A stretch of 64,000 nt of DNA, from contig NZ_JAOVZN010000002.1 of assembly GCF_025717045.1 (NCBI RefSeq), positions 1 to 64,000 of the forward strand. The letters are read 5' to 3'. Numbering within the stretch: the stretch's first letter is position 1; every line of letters begins with the position of its first letter. This stretch comes from Flavobacterium sp. SH_e (GTDB lineage Bacteria > Bacteroidota > Bacteroidia > Flavobacteriales > Flavobacteriaceae). The notes below the pieces were generated by a model. That model was not told where the DNA came from. It ran no database searches and saw nothing but the letters and a program-made list of their open reading frames with translations. This document shows positions 8,388 to 16,345 of the stretch, one piece after another. The translations under genes and the position numbers were made by a program.

Positions 8388-8951
8388 TTACTCTTCTGTT
8401 TCTTTATCTTCATATTTCCAATATTCTGTTCCATATTTTTCTCTTAACAAATGATATTTTTTAAGACCATTAGCTATAGCTTCAAAATCGTTTTTGTTAC
8501 AGAAACCTAGTTTTACGTAATCTTTTGGTCTAGTGTCTCCATGAGTTTCTTCCTTGTGTAATTTGAAAAGTATTTTTGGAATTTCTTTTTCAAATCTAAA
8601 AACTAATAAATTTTTGTGTCCCCTGTCAATAGTGTCCGTTGGCGCCCATCCTTCATAGACTGATTGAGTTAAAATAAATTTCTCGAAAACAAACTCATCA
8701 GGGTTGTTGATGTTGAAAATGCAATCGAATTCTTTATTTATCTTTAAGTCTTCATAAGCATAAAGTGTAAAGACAATAATTTCATTTTCTTGTCTTTTCC
8801 AGTTTATGTATCTATGATAAAACTCATCTTTATTGCGATCTGCGAATCGTTTAATTATTGCTTTTTTTGATAATTCAATCCCTTTGTCAGATAGATACAT
8901 GTCAGAAAATAAATATCGATGATTTTTTGTGCAATCTTCTTCATTATTCAT
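8388..8951 (-). CDS. Orphan protein of unknown function
   Basis: This 187-aa soluble protein has no recognised domain. It is rich in charged and aromatic residues (YHRYINWKRQENEIIVFTLYAYEDL; WAPTDTIDRGHKNLLVFRF) and lacks signal or membrane segments. It converges on the orphan at 7864-8349 with a gap of only about 40 nt and ends the block before tRNA-Val. No family call is possible by eye. Confidence 0.55.
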   Translation of the reverse strand: MNNEEDCTKNHRYLFSDMYLSDKGIELSKKAIIKRFADRNKDEFYHRYINWKRQENEIIVFTLYAYEDLKINKEFDCIFNINNPDEFVFEKFILTQSVYEGWAPTDTIDRGHKNLLVFRFEKEIPKILFKLHKEETHGDTRPKDYVKLGFCNKNDFEAIANGLKKYHLLREKYGTEYWKYEDKETEE

Positions 8952-9011
8952 GTATGTTTTTTTTTGCTAGATAAAGAGTTCTTTAATTAATCCAAAAGTA
9001 GAATATTAATA

Positions 9012-9046
9012 GATAAAAAAAAACTCCTTAATTTCTTAAGGAGTTT
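9012..9046 (-). terminator. Terminator of tRNA-Val
   Basis: A perfect 11-bp stem AAACTCCTTAA (9021-9031) / TTAAGGAGTTT (9036-9046), followed on the minus strand by a T run (A-run at 9014-9023). It directly follows the tRNA 3' end. Confidence 0.8.
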
Positions 9047-9048
9047 CT

Positions 9049-9126
9049 TGGTGGGCGATGAGGGGTTCGAACCCCCGACCCCCTCGGTGTAAACGAGGTG
9101 CTCTGAACCAGCTGAGCTAATCGCCC
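9049..9126 (-). tRNA. tRNA-Val (anticodon TAC)
   Basis: On the minus strand the sequence starts GGGCGAT and ends ATCGCCC-A-CCA, giving a 7-bp acceptor stem with an encoded CCA. The D-loop region is TTAGCTCAGCTGG. The anticodon arm is CCTCG-TTTACAC-CGAGG, so the anticodon is TAC (valine). The T arm GGGGG-TTCGAAC-CCCTC is standard. A terminator hairpin follows immediately. Confidence 0.96.
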
Positions 9127-9286
9127 TATTTTACTAGGTTGCTATCATTTCGTGATTGCGAGGGCAAATATACGCTAGTTTTTGAGTTCTGCAAAGAAAA
9201 TAGAATAAAAAATTAAAATTTTTTTAAAGTATTTTCTATAAGGCTGAGGGATAAAATGTTATGAAAGTATATTTTTTAATCTTTTT

Positions 9287-10084
9287 TTACTTTGAAAGTG
9301 AAGGAATGTTCCTGTAGATATTATCGCTGTGTTTTCCGGTGAAAGATTTATCCAATTCATCAAAAAAAGCATTCGAGTCTTTTTCATTTGGCCAAGTCGA
9401 TTTAATCAGTTCGTCTATTTTTTCGTTTGATTTTTCCATATCGGCTAAAGAATCATAGAAAAATGCTTCCATAAAATCGGTACTATTAGAACCCCAAGAA
9501 TGACGGAACGGATAATACGCTTTTATATAAGGATCGTTAAAAGTGATTTTTTCATTGAATTCTTTCGCGTTTTTTCCGTTTCCTTTCATGCTAAGTTCAG
9601 ATTTTCGGATGTAAACGATCATTGGCTTCTTTGTTTGATCTTTGTATGCTTTTTCGCCAATTGAGGTTAAACTCTGATAGATCTCATCTGAATGCATTGG
9701 AGTGTAATAAGAGTTGTATTTATCGAAGAAAGCTTTTCTAGCTTTTTCATCTGGCCAAGCTTTTTTAATTAAATCGTCGTTAATAGCATCTGCTTTTTCG
9801 ATATCCTCCCAATTTTTATAAACACTCACGGCAACTACTTCCGTATTGTCATTCGTGTAATAATGAGTAAGTAATTCCGAACCAATAATAAGATCATTTT
9901 TACTAATAACTTTGTCAAAGTATTCCTGTTCTGTAGCCTTCCAGTCTTTTGCTTTTCCATCTAAACTGCGATGCAGAGTAGTCATCGTTATAAAAACTGG
10001 TTTCTCTTTCTCCTGTGCGTTACCAATAACGCACACTAGAGCCATCCATAGGAAAAGCCCTAGAAGTGTACTTCTTGTTTTCAT
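9287..10084 (-). CDS. Exported protein with two tandem copies of one domain, function unknown
   Basis: This 265-aa protein has a signal peptide (FLWMALVCVIGNAQ). Its mature part is an internal duplication. WPDEKARKAFFDKYNSYY and HSDEIYQSLTSI in the first half match WPNEKDSNAFFDELDKSF and HSDNIYRNIPSL in the second half. The KNWEDIEKADAINDDLIKKAW / DSLADMEKSNEKIDELIKSTW pair matches as well. Each copy of about 125 aa looks like a ferredoxin-like alpha/beta domain of the NIPSNAP or monooxygenase (ABM) type; this is a structural guess. It is monocistronic. I do not know a function. Confidence 0.75.
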   Translation of the reverse strand: MKTRSTLLGLFLWMALVCVIGNAQEKEKPVFITMTTLHRSLDGKAKDWKATEQEYFDKVISKNDLIIGSELLTHYYTNDNTEVVAVSVYKNWEDIEKADAINDDLIKKAWPDEKARKAFFDKYNSYYTPMHSDEIYQSLTSIGEKAYKDQTKKPMIVYIRKSELSMKGNGKNAKEFNEKITFNDPYIKAYYPFRHSWGSNSTDFMEAFFYDSLADMEKSNEKIDELIKSTWPNEKDSNAFFDELDKSFTGKHSDNIYRNIPSLSK

Positions 10085-10196
10085 GATTTAAATTTGTTAT
10101 TGGGTTTTTAATAAATAAATTTAAGTCATTAAAAATCAAATAGTTGTGTATTTACAGGCGATTTTATCCTTATTTAGGATGTGAAATTTAATTCTC

Positions 10197-11423
10197 TTAA
10201 TTTAAAGGTAGTTCAGCCACTACAAAAGTGCTTCCGCCTACATAAATAAAATCATTTTTTGCAGCTTTTTTCTTTGCTTCCGCGAAAGCGATTTCAACAG
10301 AATCGTATTGGTCTCCAATCAAGTCATGTTTTTTTGCTTCGTTTTGAAGAATTTCGGTGCTTAAACCTCTCGAAGAATCGGGTCTGCAGAAATAGTATTT
10401 TGCTTGTTTAGGGAATAATGGCAAAATAGAATCTAGATCTTTATCATTAACAACGCCCAAAACAATATGAAGGTTTTCAAATTTTTCGTTTTTCAGCTGA
10501 TTCATTACAACCGATAATCCGTGTTTGTTGTGTGCTGTGTCGCAAATAATTTTTGGGTTTTCTCCCAATTGCTGCCATCTCCCTTGTAAACCCGTATTTT
10601 TTACAACATTCAATAAACCTTCTTTTAATTGTTCGATCGAAATCTTAAAATCGGTTTCATTATTCAAAATCGAAATCGTCTGCTGAACTGTTTTTTTATT
10701 ATGAAACTGATAATCGCCAATCAAATCAGACAAATAAATTTGATCAATTAAATCTGAAGCAAAAGAAATTGGTGCGTTATTTTCTTCGGCTTTAGCCAAA
10801 AATACAGGTTTAGTTTCATCTGTATATTCGCCAATAACAACAGGAACATTTGGTTTTATAATTCCCGCTTTTTCGCCAGCGATTGCTTCTAATGTATTTC
10901 CTAAAAATTGAGTATGATCCAAACCAATATTGGTAATTACCGAAACCAAAGGCGTAATAATATTTGTTGCGTCCAATCTTCCGCCCAAACCAACTTCAAT
11001 AATTGCAATATCAACTTTTTCAGCAGCAAAATAATCAAACGCCAAACCAACTGACATTTCGAAGAAACTCATATCATTAGCTTCAAAAAAATCTTTGTGT
11101 TTTGCGATGAATTCAATAACAAAATCTTCAGAGATTTCTTTACCGTTGATTTTAATTCTTTCTCTAAAATCTTTTAAATGTGGAGAAGTGTATAGTCCGA
11201 CTTTATAACCCGCTTCTTGTAAAACAGATGAAAGCATATGCGAGGTAGAACCTTTTCCGTTTGTTCCAGCAACATGAATACATTTTAGCTCGTTTTGCGG
11301 ATTATCAAGATGAGCTGCCAATATTCTAATATTAGTTAAATCTTCTTTGTAAGCAGAAGCACCTTGCAATTGGTACATTGGAAGTTGATTAAACATCCAA
11401 TTGGTAGTCTCTTGATAGTTCAT
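10197..11423 (-). CDS. folC: Folylpolyglutamate synthase / dihydrofolate synthase
   Basis: This 408-aa Mur-ligase-type enzyme adds glutamate to folates or dihydropteroate with ATP. The P-loop AGTNGKGSTS is at about 52-61, followed by the FolC signatures LYTSPHLKDFRERI and IIEVGLGGRLDATN, and NIGLDHTQFLGNT. The longest open frame begins 30 codons earlier, but the ATG at 11423 begins the family's usual MxYxxTxxWMFNQLPMYQxxG start, so it was chosen. It is divergent from exbB with a shared AT-rich control region. Family call is firm. Confidence 0.95.
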   Translation of the reverse strand: MNYQETTNWMFNQLPMYQLQGASAYKEDLTNIRILAAHLDNPQNELKCIHVAGTNGKGSTSHMLSSVLQEAGYKVGLYTSPHLKDFRERIKINGKEISEDFVIEFIAKHKDFFEANDMSFFEMSVGLAFDYFAAEKVDIAIIEVGLGGRLDATNIITPLVSVITNIGLDHTQFLGNTLEAIAGEKAGIIKPNVPVVIGEYTDETKPVFLAKAEENNAPISFASDLIDQIYLSDLIGDYQFHNKKTVQQTISILNNETDFKISIEQLKEGLLNVVKNTGLQGRWQQLGENPKIICDTAHNKHGLSVVMNQLKNEKFENLHIVLGVVNDKDLDSILPLFPKQAKYYFCRPDSSRGLSTEILQNEAKKHDLIGDQYDSVEIAFAEAKKKAAKNDFIYVGGSTFVVAELPLN

Positions 11424-11466
11424 TTGTTTAGATAAAATGGTTGTTGATTGAAATAAATTTCGATTT

Positions 11467-11500
11467 TTGTAGTTTAATATTACAGCGAAAATTATCTTTA
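11467..11500 (+). promoter_or_regulatory. Probable promoter of exbB
   Basis: TTG (11467-11469), 23 nt, TATCTTTA (11493-11500), 7 of 8 matches to TAnnTTTG. This gives a leader of about 50 nt before the exbB ATG at 11554. It lies upstream of the chosen folC start. Confidence 0.45.
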
Positions 11501-11553
11501 TTGCAAATTTCAAATATTTTTTAGAATTAATTATTAAAAACCAGAATTAATAT

Positions 11554-12249
11554 ATGTTTAGTTTTATTCAGTTACAAACAGATACAATCGCAAATGCTTC
11601 AAATGTAGTGATAGAGAAGGTTGCAACACCCCAAAATGAAATTTCGATGTTTGGGTTTATCATGAAAGGAGGAGTTTTTTTAATTCCGATTGCGATTTTA
11701 TTGTTTTATACGATTTACCTAATTTTTGAACGTTACATGTACATTAACCGTGCGTCTAAAATTGACAGCCGATTAATGCAAGACATTGGAGAAAAATTAC
11801 ATTCTGGAAATATTGAATTGGCAAGAACAATTGTAGAAAGAAATAATACTGCAGCTGGAAATATTTTGAAAGAAGGTGTTTTAGTAATCGGAAGGCCGAT
11901 TTCAGAAATTGAAGCCAACATGGACCGTGCTGCCGATATTGAAATTGGCGAAATGGAAAGACATTTAGGCCATCTTGGACTTATTGCAGGTATTGCGCCA
12001 ACGCTTGGTTTCATTGGAACAATTTCTGGGGTTATTAAAATTTTCTACAGTATTTCGGTTACAGAAAATATTAGTATCGGAAATATTTCTGGAGGTTTAT
12101 ACGAAAAAATGATCAGTTCAGGATCTGGATTAATTGTGGGTATTATTGCTTATAGCGCATACCACTTATTGAACGGAAAGATTGATAATTTTGCTTTAAA
12201 AATTCAGAAACAGATTTTAGAATTTGTCAATATAATTCAAAGAGCATAA
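11554..12249 (+). CDS. exbB: MotA/TolQ/ExbB proton channel protein
   Basis: This 231-aa inner-membrane protein has three transmembrane segments (about 30-55, 140-160, 175-200). The ExbB/TolQ signature runs through GLIAGIAPTLGFIGTISGVIKIFYSI and GGLYEKMISSGSGLIVGIIAYSAYHLL. With ExbD it forms the proton-driven motor that energises TonB. The exbD gene starts 3 nt after the stop, so they form an operon. A TonB-type protein is close by on the other strand. Family call is firm; a TolQ-like role cannot be excluded from sequence alone. Confidence 0.93.
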   Translation: MFSFIQLQTDTIANASNVVIEKVATPQNEISMFGFIMKGGVFLIPIAILLFYTIYLIFERYMYINRASKIDSRLMQDIGEKLHSGNIELARTIVERNNTAAGNILKEGVLVIGRPISEIEANMDRAADIEIGEMERHLGHLGLIAGIAPTLGFIGTISGVIKIFYSISVTENISIGNISGGLYEKMISSGSGLIVGIIAYSAYHLLNGKIDNFALKIQKQILEFVNIIQRA

Positions 12250-12252
12250 GCC

Positions 12253-12648
12253 ATGTCTATTAAAAGAAAAAGAAGATTTCACGCCGAAGTTGCGACTTCA
12301 TCTTTGAGCGATATCATGTTTTTCCTGCTGTTGTTTTTCTTAATTATCTCAACACTGGCAAATCCGAATGTGATTAAGATGACTTTGCCAAAAGCTAAAG
12401 CGAATGAAAAGACCAATAAACAATTAATTAGTTTATCGGTTACAGAAGATAAAAAGTTCTATATCGACAAACAAGAAGTAGATTTTGAAAATCTAGAAAC
12501 GAGTTTAATGTCAAAAATAGGAACAGATAAAGAGCAAACCGTTGTTGTTCGAATTCCGTTTAATCTGCAAGTTCAAGACTTAGTAGATGTTTTACAAATA
12601 GGAGTGAAGAACAACTTGAAGTTTGTAATTGCTACAAGTCCGAAGTAA
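12253..12648 (+). CDS. exbD: ExbD/TolR biopolymer transport protein
   Basis: This 131-aa protein has a short cytoplasmic start, one transmembrane helix (about 17-37) with the functional Asp in LSDIMFFLLLFFLI, and a periplasmic domain of about 90 aa (ISLSVTEDKKFYIDKQEVDF). It partners ExbB in the TonB motor. The start is 3 nt behind the exbB stop. A 22-bp perfect terminator stem follows after 23 nt, closing the operon. Firm family assignment. Confidence 0.93.
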   Translation: MSIKRKRRFHAEVATSSLSDIMFFLLLFFLIISTLANPNVIKMTLPKAKANEKTNKQLISLSVTEDKKFYIDKQEVDFENLETSLMSKIGTDKEQTVVVRIPFNLQVQDLVDVLQIGVKNNLKFVIATSPK

Positions 12649-12671
12649 AAATAATTATTAGGGCGTGACCA

Positions 12672-12724
12672 CAATAAAAAAATGGACCAATCAACATTAT
12701 GGTGATTGGTCCATTTTTTTATTG
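12672..12724. terminator. Strong terminator after exbD
   Basis: A perfect 22-bp stem (12672-12693 / 12703-12724) containing ATGGACCAATCA / TGATTGGTCCAT. A and T runs on both sides allow bidirectional use. Confidence 0.85.
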
Positions 12725-12783
12725 CGGTCGGGCTATCCGCGCTATTTCGGTAGCCAGCTTCTATCCCTCACGCAAACAGGACT
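12725..12783. repeat. Fragment of an interspersed Flavobacterium-type intergenic repeat
   Basis: Words such as GTCGGGCTATCCGCGCTAT and ATCCCTCACGC, with GGGCGTGACC at 12661-12670, look like a repeat I recall as frequent in Bacteroidota intergenic DNA. It is relatively GC-rich compared with its surroundings. Here the terminator at 12672-12724 appears to lie inside it. Identification is from memory. Confidence 0.4.
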
Positions 12784-12790
12784 CAGTTTT

Positions 12791-12888
12791 GTCATTCTGA
12801 GGAACGAAGAATCACACGAGAAACTCGCCAAAGATTGGAGATGTAGTTTGCGGAATTACTTGTGTGATTCTTCGTTCCTCAGAATGAC
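12791..12888. repeat. Long palindromic element, copy A (27-bp arms, conserved loop)
   Basis: Perfect 27-bp arms (12791-12817 / 12862-12888), beginning GTCATTCTGAGG and ending AATCACAC, enclose a 44-nt loop. The loop holds CGCCAAAGATT and TTTGCGGAATTACT. A related element at 29931-30030 has different arms but a matching loop. It lies between the convergent exbD and tonB genes. Confidence 0.85.
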
Positions 12889-12903
12889 AAACTGGGCGGA
12901 AAT

Positions 12904-12938
12904 AAAAAAAAGCTTTCAGATATCTGAAAGCTTTTTTT
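12904..12938. terminator. Terminator of tonB
   Basis: The palindrome AAAGCTTTCAGATA / TATCTGAAAGCTTT has flanking A and T runs. On the minus strand it follows the end of the tonB-like gene by about 20 nt. Confidence 0.8.
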
Positions 12939-12957
12939 GTATTTGAAATTTGTGTTT

Positions 12958-13863
12958 TTAATCCAAACTAAAATTATAAATAATTTTACCAACTTGTTTT
13001 GCAGGAGCATCACTATCAGATTCCCATTTGGTATTCATTGCCGCGATTCTTGCTTGGTCTAATAAGCATTTTGCTGTATTTGTTGTTCCTTTAATTCCTG
13101 CGGTTGCGCTTATCGTTTTGCCGTTTTGGTCAACGCTAACTTCAACGACTACTTTTCCTTCTTCATTACAAGTATATTTTGGTGCAGGTTTAGAAAGCGC
13201 TTTTCTGTTTCCTAAAGAATATCCAGTTCCTCCTCCAGAACCACCGCCACTTCCGGCTCCGTAACCGCTTCCGGTTCCAATGCCATTTCCGGTTCCGTTT
13301 CCGCCTCCAGTTCCTCCGCCAGAACCACCACTTCCGTAATAACCGTTAGAGTTTAGACTTCCGTTTGATTTTCCTTTATTTCCCGCTGCTTTATCATCTC
13401 CATCTCCGCCTTTGTTCGAACCTTTCATAATACTTGCTAAAGCATCATTTGTGGAGTTAGAAACTTTTGGCTTTTCTGGAACAGGTTTTTGTATCGGTTT
13501 CTCAACAGGAACAGGTTTTTTAGGTTTTTCTTTCGTCGGAATAACAACATCATTATCTGCGGTTGTATTTTCCTGAGAAATAATTGCTTCTTCCTCTGGA
13601 GTTGCTTTTGCGGGCGCTTGTTTTACATTGTTTTTTACATCCAAAACTTCGCTTTTATAATTGGCACCAGAGCCTAAATCGCTATCTCCAAAGTTCACCG
13701 TTACGCCTCCGCCGCCACCTCCGCCATCGGCAAGAGCTACATTGTTTTCAGGATTGTAAGGAGGCCAAAAACGTATAAAAAAAAGCAACGTAATAATTAC
13801 CGCATATATTGCAGTAGTAAATAATAATGATTTCTTTTTATCTGAAGAATTAGACGAACTCAT
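12958..13863 (-). CDS. TonB-type energy transducer with Gly-rich linker
   Basis: This 301-aa protein has one N-terminal transmembrane helix (about 11-30) and a short Gly-run (48-54). A Pro/Lys-rich periplasmic stretch (about 95-135, PVEKPIQKPVPEKP) follows, then a long Gly/Ser/Asn-rich linker (about 155-220), and a TonB C-terminal domain (about 222-300, YTCNEEGKVVVEVSVDQNG). It would couple the ExbBD motor to outer-membrane receptors. It faces exbB-exbD tail to tail instead of following them. The extended glycine linker is unusual beside the usual Pro-Lys spacer. Firm as a TonB-family protein; the partner receptor is not shown. Confidence 0.88.
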   Translation of the reverse strand: MSSSNSSDKKKSLLFTTAIYAVIITLLFFIRFWPPYNPENNVALADGGGGGGGVTVNFGDSDLGSGANYKSEVLDVKNNVKQAPAKATPEEEAIISQENTTADNDVVIPTKEKPKKPVPVEKPIQKPVPEKPKVSNSTNDALASIMKGSNKGGDGDDKAAGNKGKSNGSLNSNGYYGSGGSGGGTGGGNGTGNGIGTGSGYGAGSGGGSGGGTGYSLGNRKALSKPAPKYTCNEEGKVVVEVSVDQNGKTISATAGIKGTTNTAKCLLDQARIAAMNTKWESDSDAPAKQVGKIIYNFSLD

Positions 13864-13940
13864 TTAGATTCTGAATTTTGAAATGTATTATTTTAAAAAC
13901 GTTTAAAAGTAGTAAAAATTGTTTAGAATGAAAGAGAGAA

Positions 13941-14112
13941 TTTAACCGCAAAGTACGCAATGATTACGAAAGGTTCGCAAAGGGTTTTGTTTTTAAACCT
14001 CGCAAAGTCGCGAAGTCACAAAGTTTTTCTTTTTTAAGTTTCTTTGCGACTTCGCGACTTTGCGAGAAATAAACTAGCGTTCTTTGCGTAAATCTTTGCG
14101 TTCCTTGCGTTT
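13941..14112. repeat. Octamer-word palindromic repeat
   Basis: Units such as CGCAAAGT, CGCGAAGT and CACAAAGT form a perfect 19-bp stem (13999-14017 / 14048-14066). Looser copies of CTTTGCG and CCTTGCG lie on both sides (13948-13980, 14078-14110). It fills the gap between the tonB-like gene and the dehydrogenase terminator; no gene is present. Confidence 0.8.
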
Positions 14113-14124
14113 AAACTTAGATAG

Positions 14125-14159
14125 ACAAAAAAACGAGCCAACAATAATGTGGCTCGTTT
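14125..14159 (-). terminator. Terminator of the amino-acid dehydrogenase gene
   Basis: AAACGAGCCA (14131-14140) / TGGCTCGTTT (14150-14159) with a 9-nt loop, followed on the minus strand by a run of T. Confidence 0.8.
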
Positions 14160-14179
14160 AGATTGAGATATAAAATAAT

Positions 14180-15406
14180 TTACACTAATTGCTTCAATGC
14201 AATTTCAAAAGCAGTTGCACTGATATTTGTTTTTGACGAATTCAAAGCATGTGCTTTTACAATCGCGTTTTTGATAATTTCAGAAGTATCATTAAAAATT
14301 GCCTCATCTGTCATTTGAACTTTTTTCTCCATGAAATAAGCAAAAACTCTTGCCATTCCGCAGTTTGAGATAAAGTCAGGAATCAAACTTACTTTTTGGT
14401 CTACTTGTTCCATAATAGAACCAAAGAAAATTTCTTTGTCAGCAAAAGGAACATTCGCACCGCAAGAGATTACTTCCAATCCGTTTGCGATTAAACTGTC
14501 AATTTGTGCCTGAGTAACTAATCTTGAAGCGGCACAAGGAGTGAAAATTTCAGCACCAATTGTCCAAATTTTAGAATTAATTTCTTCAAACGGAATCATA
14601 TTATGGGCAACCAATTTGTTTCCATCTTTATTTAAAAACAAAGTTCTGATTTCTTCAAACGAAAAACCATCTTCTTTTATTAATCCGCCATCGCGATCAA
14701 TAATCCCGATAACTTTAGCTCCCATTTCGGCCAAATAAAAAGCCGCAGCAGAACCTACGTTTCCAAAACCTTGAACGATTGCTTTTTTACCTTTAATGTC
14801 TCCGCCATAAGTTGTATAAAAATGACGAACGGCTTCTGCAACGCCAAAACCAGTAATCATGTCAGCAACTGTATATTTTCTGGTTACGTCTGGAGAGAAT
14901 TTAGGGTTTTCAATTACTTTAATCACACCTTGACGCAATTGCCCAATTCTATTAATTTTATCGGCTTCTGTTGGTTTAAAGTGCCCATTAAAAACTCCTT
15001 CTTGCGGATGCCAAACACCACATTCTTCAGTCATCGGAATAACTTCATGAATTTCATCAACATTTAAATCACCTCCAGTTCCGTAGTAACTTTTCAATAA
15101 AGGAGAAACAGCTTTATACCAGCGTTGCAAAACCCCTTTTTTGCGAGGATCGTTCGGGTCAAAATTTATTCCAGACTTAGCCCCGCCAATTGCTGGGCCC
15201 GAAACAGAGAATTTAACTTCCATTGTTTTGGCCAATGACAAAACTTCGTTCATGTCTAGACCTTTTCTCATTCTGGTTCCTCCACCCGCAGCTCCTCCGC
15301 GAAGTGAATTAATTACAGTCCACCCTTCGGCTTCTGTTTCTGAATCTTTCCAATTAAAAACAATTTCAGGTGCCTTGTTTTCAAATTGTTGTAATAAATC
15401 TTTCAT
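14180..15406 (-). CDS. Glu/Leu/Phe/Val dehydrogenase
   Basis: This 408-aa NAD(P)-dependent enzyme deaminates an amino acid to its 2-oxo acid. The N-terminal substrate domain includes GGAAGGGTRMRKG and the active-site lysine region GPAIGGAKSGINFDPND. The Rossmann fold begins at KKAIVQGFGNVGSAAAFYLAE. The motif GGAKSGI differs from the GGAKGGI of most glutamate dehydrogenases, so the substrate (glutamate, leucine or another) is not settled. It is monocistronic with its own terminator. Consistent with a peptide-degrading lifestyle. Confidence 0.9.
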   Translation of the reverse strand: MKDLLQQFENKAPEIVFNWKDSETEAEGWTVINSLRGGAAGGGTRMRKGLDMNEVLSLAKTMEVKFSVSGPAIGGAKSGINFDPNDPRKKGVLQRWYKAVSPLLKSYYGTGGDLNVDEIHEVIPMTEECGVWHPQEGVFNGHFKPTEADKINRIGQLRQGVIKVIENPKFSPDVTRKYTVADMITGFGVAEAVRHFYTTYGGDIKGKKAIVQGFGNVGSAAAFYLAEMGAKVIGIIDRDGGLIKEDGFSFEEIRTLFLNKDGNKLVAHNMIPFEEINSKIWTIGAEIFTPCAASRLVTQAQIDSLIANGLEVISCGANVPFADKEIFFGSIMEQVDQKVSLIPDFISNCGMARVFAYFMEKKVQMTDEAIFNDTSEIIKNAIVKAHALNSSKTNISATAFEIALKQLV

Positions 15407-15494
15407 TTTGTTGTGATATGTTTATTTTGCGTAAATGTATAAAATAGAATAATGCGAATAATGTATTTTGCAGCAAATTTATAAAACATAAAAG

Positions 15495-15527
15495 AAAAGC
15501 CGAAAACTATTAGGTTTTCGGCTTTTT
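15495..15527. terminator. Terminator of the chalcone isomerase-like gene
   Basis: AAAAGCCGAAAAC (15495-15507) / GTTTTCGGCTTTTT (15514-15527) with a 6-nt loop and T runs on both strands. Confidence 0.85.
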
Positions 15528-15548
15528 GAATATTTAAAAAATTAAGAA

Positions 15549-16124
15549 CTATTGTCCTAATAAATGTTTCTTTAGAGTTTCATCAACTGGTTTGTCTGAA
15601 AGCCAGATTCCGAATAAGGCTTTTTTGAAATCAAATCCTGGAACTTTTCCTTTTAAAACTTCATTTTTATAAACATAAATATTTTGATCAAAAGGACTAT
15701 ATGCTAAGATAAATACATCTTTTTCTGTAATTGCATCACTTAAGTAGCTTTTTAATTGCTCAATTCTTGGACGCAATTGTTCAAGTTCTGCTCCAGCAGA
15801 TTTTTCAAAACCAGTATTCATGGCTTTTGTCAATTTACTAGAAGATACCATCGATGAAGTAATTTCAATTCTAACAGCCATTTCAGTATCACTGTCAATA
15901 ATGAATTGTGGATCTTGAGTTAATTGTGATAGATATAATGCCTGAACATAAACTTCCAACCACATTTTTGATCTTCCGCCGGCACCATTAAGTTGTAAAG
16001 GTTTGTTTTGAAAGTCTATCTTTCTCGGAACTGTAACACCGTTAACATCTATTTGAGTTTGGGCTGAAACGACCGAAAATTGTAGGCTTAAAAGGAGTGT
16101 AAGTAATAGTAAAATCTTTTTCAT
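15549..16124 (-). CDS. Exported chalcone isomerase-like protein
   Basis: This 191-aa protein has a signal peptide (residues 1-21, ending VVSAQ) and a chalcone-isomerase-like fold. Its start LNGAGGRSKMWLEVYVQALYLS and the core TEMAVRIEITSSMVSS are typical. The middle holds a helical region (LEQLRPRIEQLKSYL). Bacterial members are periplasmic and lack flavonoid chemistry; a fatty-acid-binding or related role has been suggested for the fold. It is monocistronic with a terminator 20 nt after the stop. Family is firm, function open. Confidence 0.85.
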   Translation of the reverse strand: MKKILLLLTLLLSLQFSVVSAQTQIDVNGVTVPRKIDFQNKPLQLNGAGGRSKMWLEVYVQALYLSQLTQDPQFIIDSDTEMAVRIEITSSMVSSSKLTKAMNTGFEKSAGAELEQLRPRIEQLKSYLSDAITEKDVFILAYSPFDQNIYVYKNEVLKGKVPGFDFKKALFGIWLSDKPVDETLKKHLLGQ

Positions 16125-16345
16125 GTTCTATCAATTATTTATTTTTTGGTCAAAAATAATGTTAATTTATTAATATTTGGTTCATTTTTAGCATGTTTTT
16201 TTTCTGTAAAATATACATTTAATTTTTGTATTACATTAACAATCAAATTAGTAAGAGTAAGTTTACGTACATTTACGCGCTTTAAGAATTGTTTAATGTT
16301 TGAATTTGAAAACTTAGTCACTTTTAAGCCAAAAAAGCAGAAATT

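Noticed and set aside
9049..9126. Attachment site of an integrated element in tRNA-Val
   Set aside because: No direct repeat of the tRNA 3' end and no integrase were found in the window.
11424..11513. N-terminal extension of FolC
   Set aside because: The extra 30 residues are not part of the family and would overlap the exbB promoter region; ATG 11423 starts the conserved sequence.
12665..12946. 93-aa frame after exbD
   Set aside because: It runs through a terminator and two repeat elements; its sequence is a translation of those repeats.
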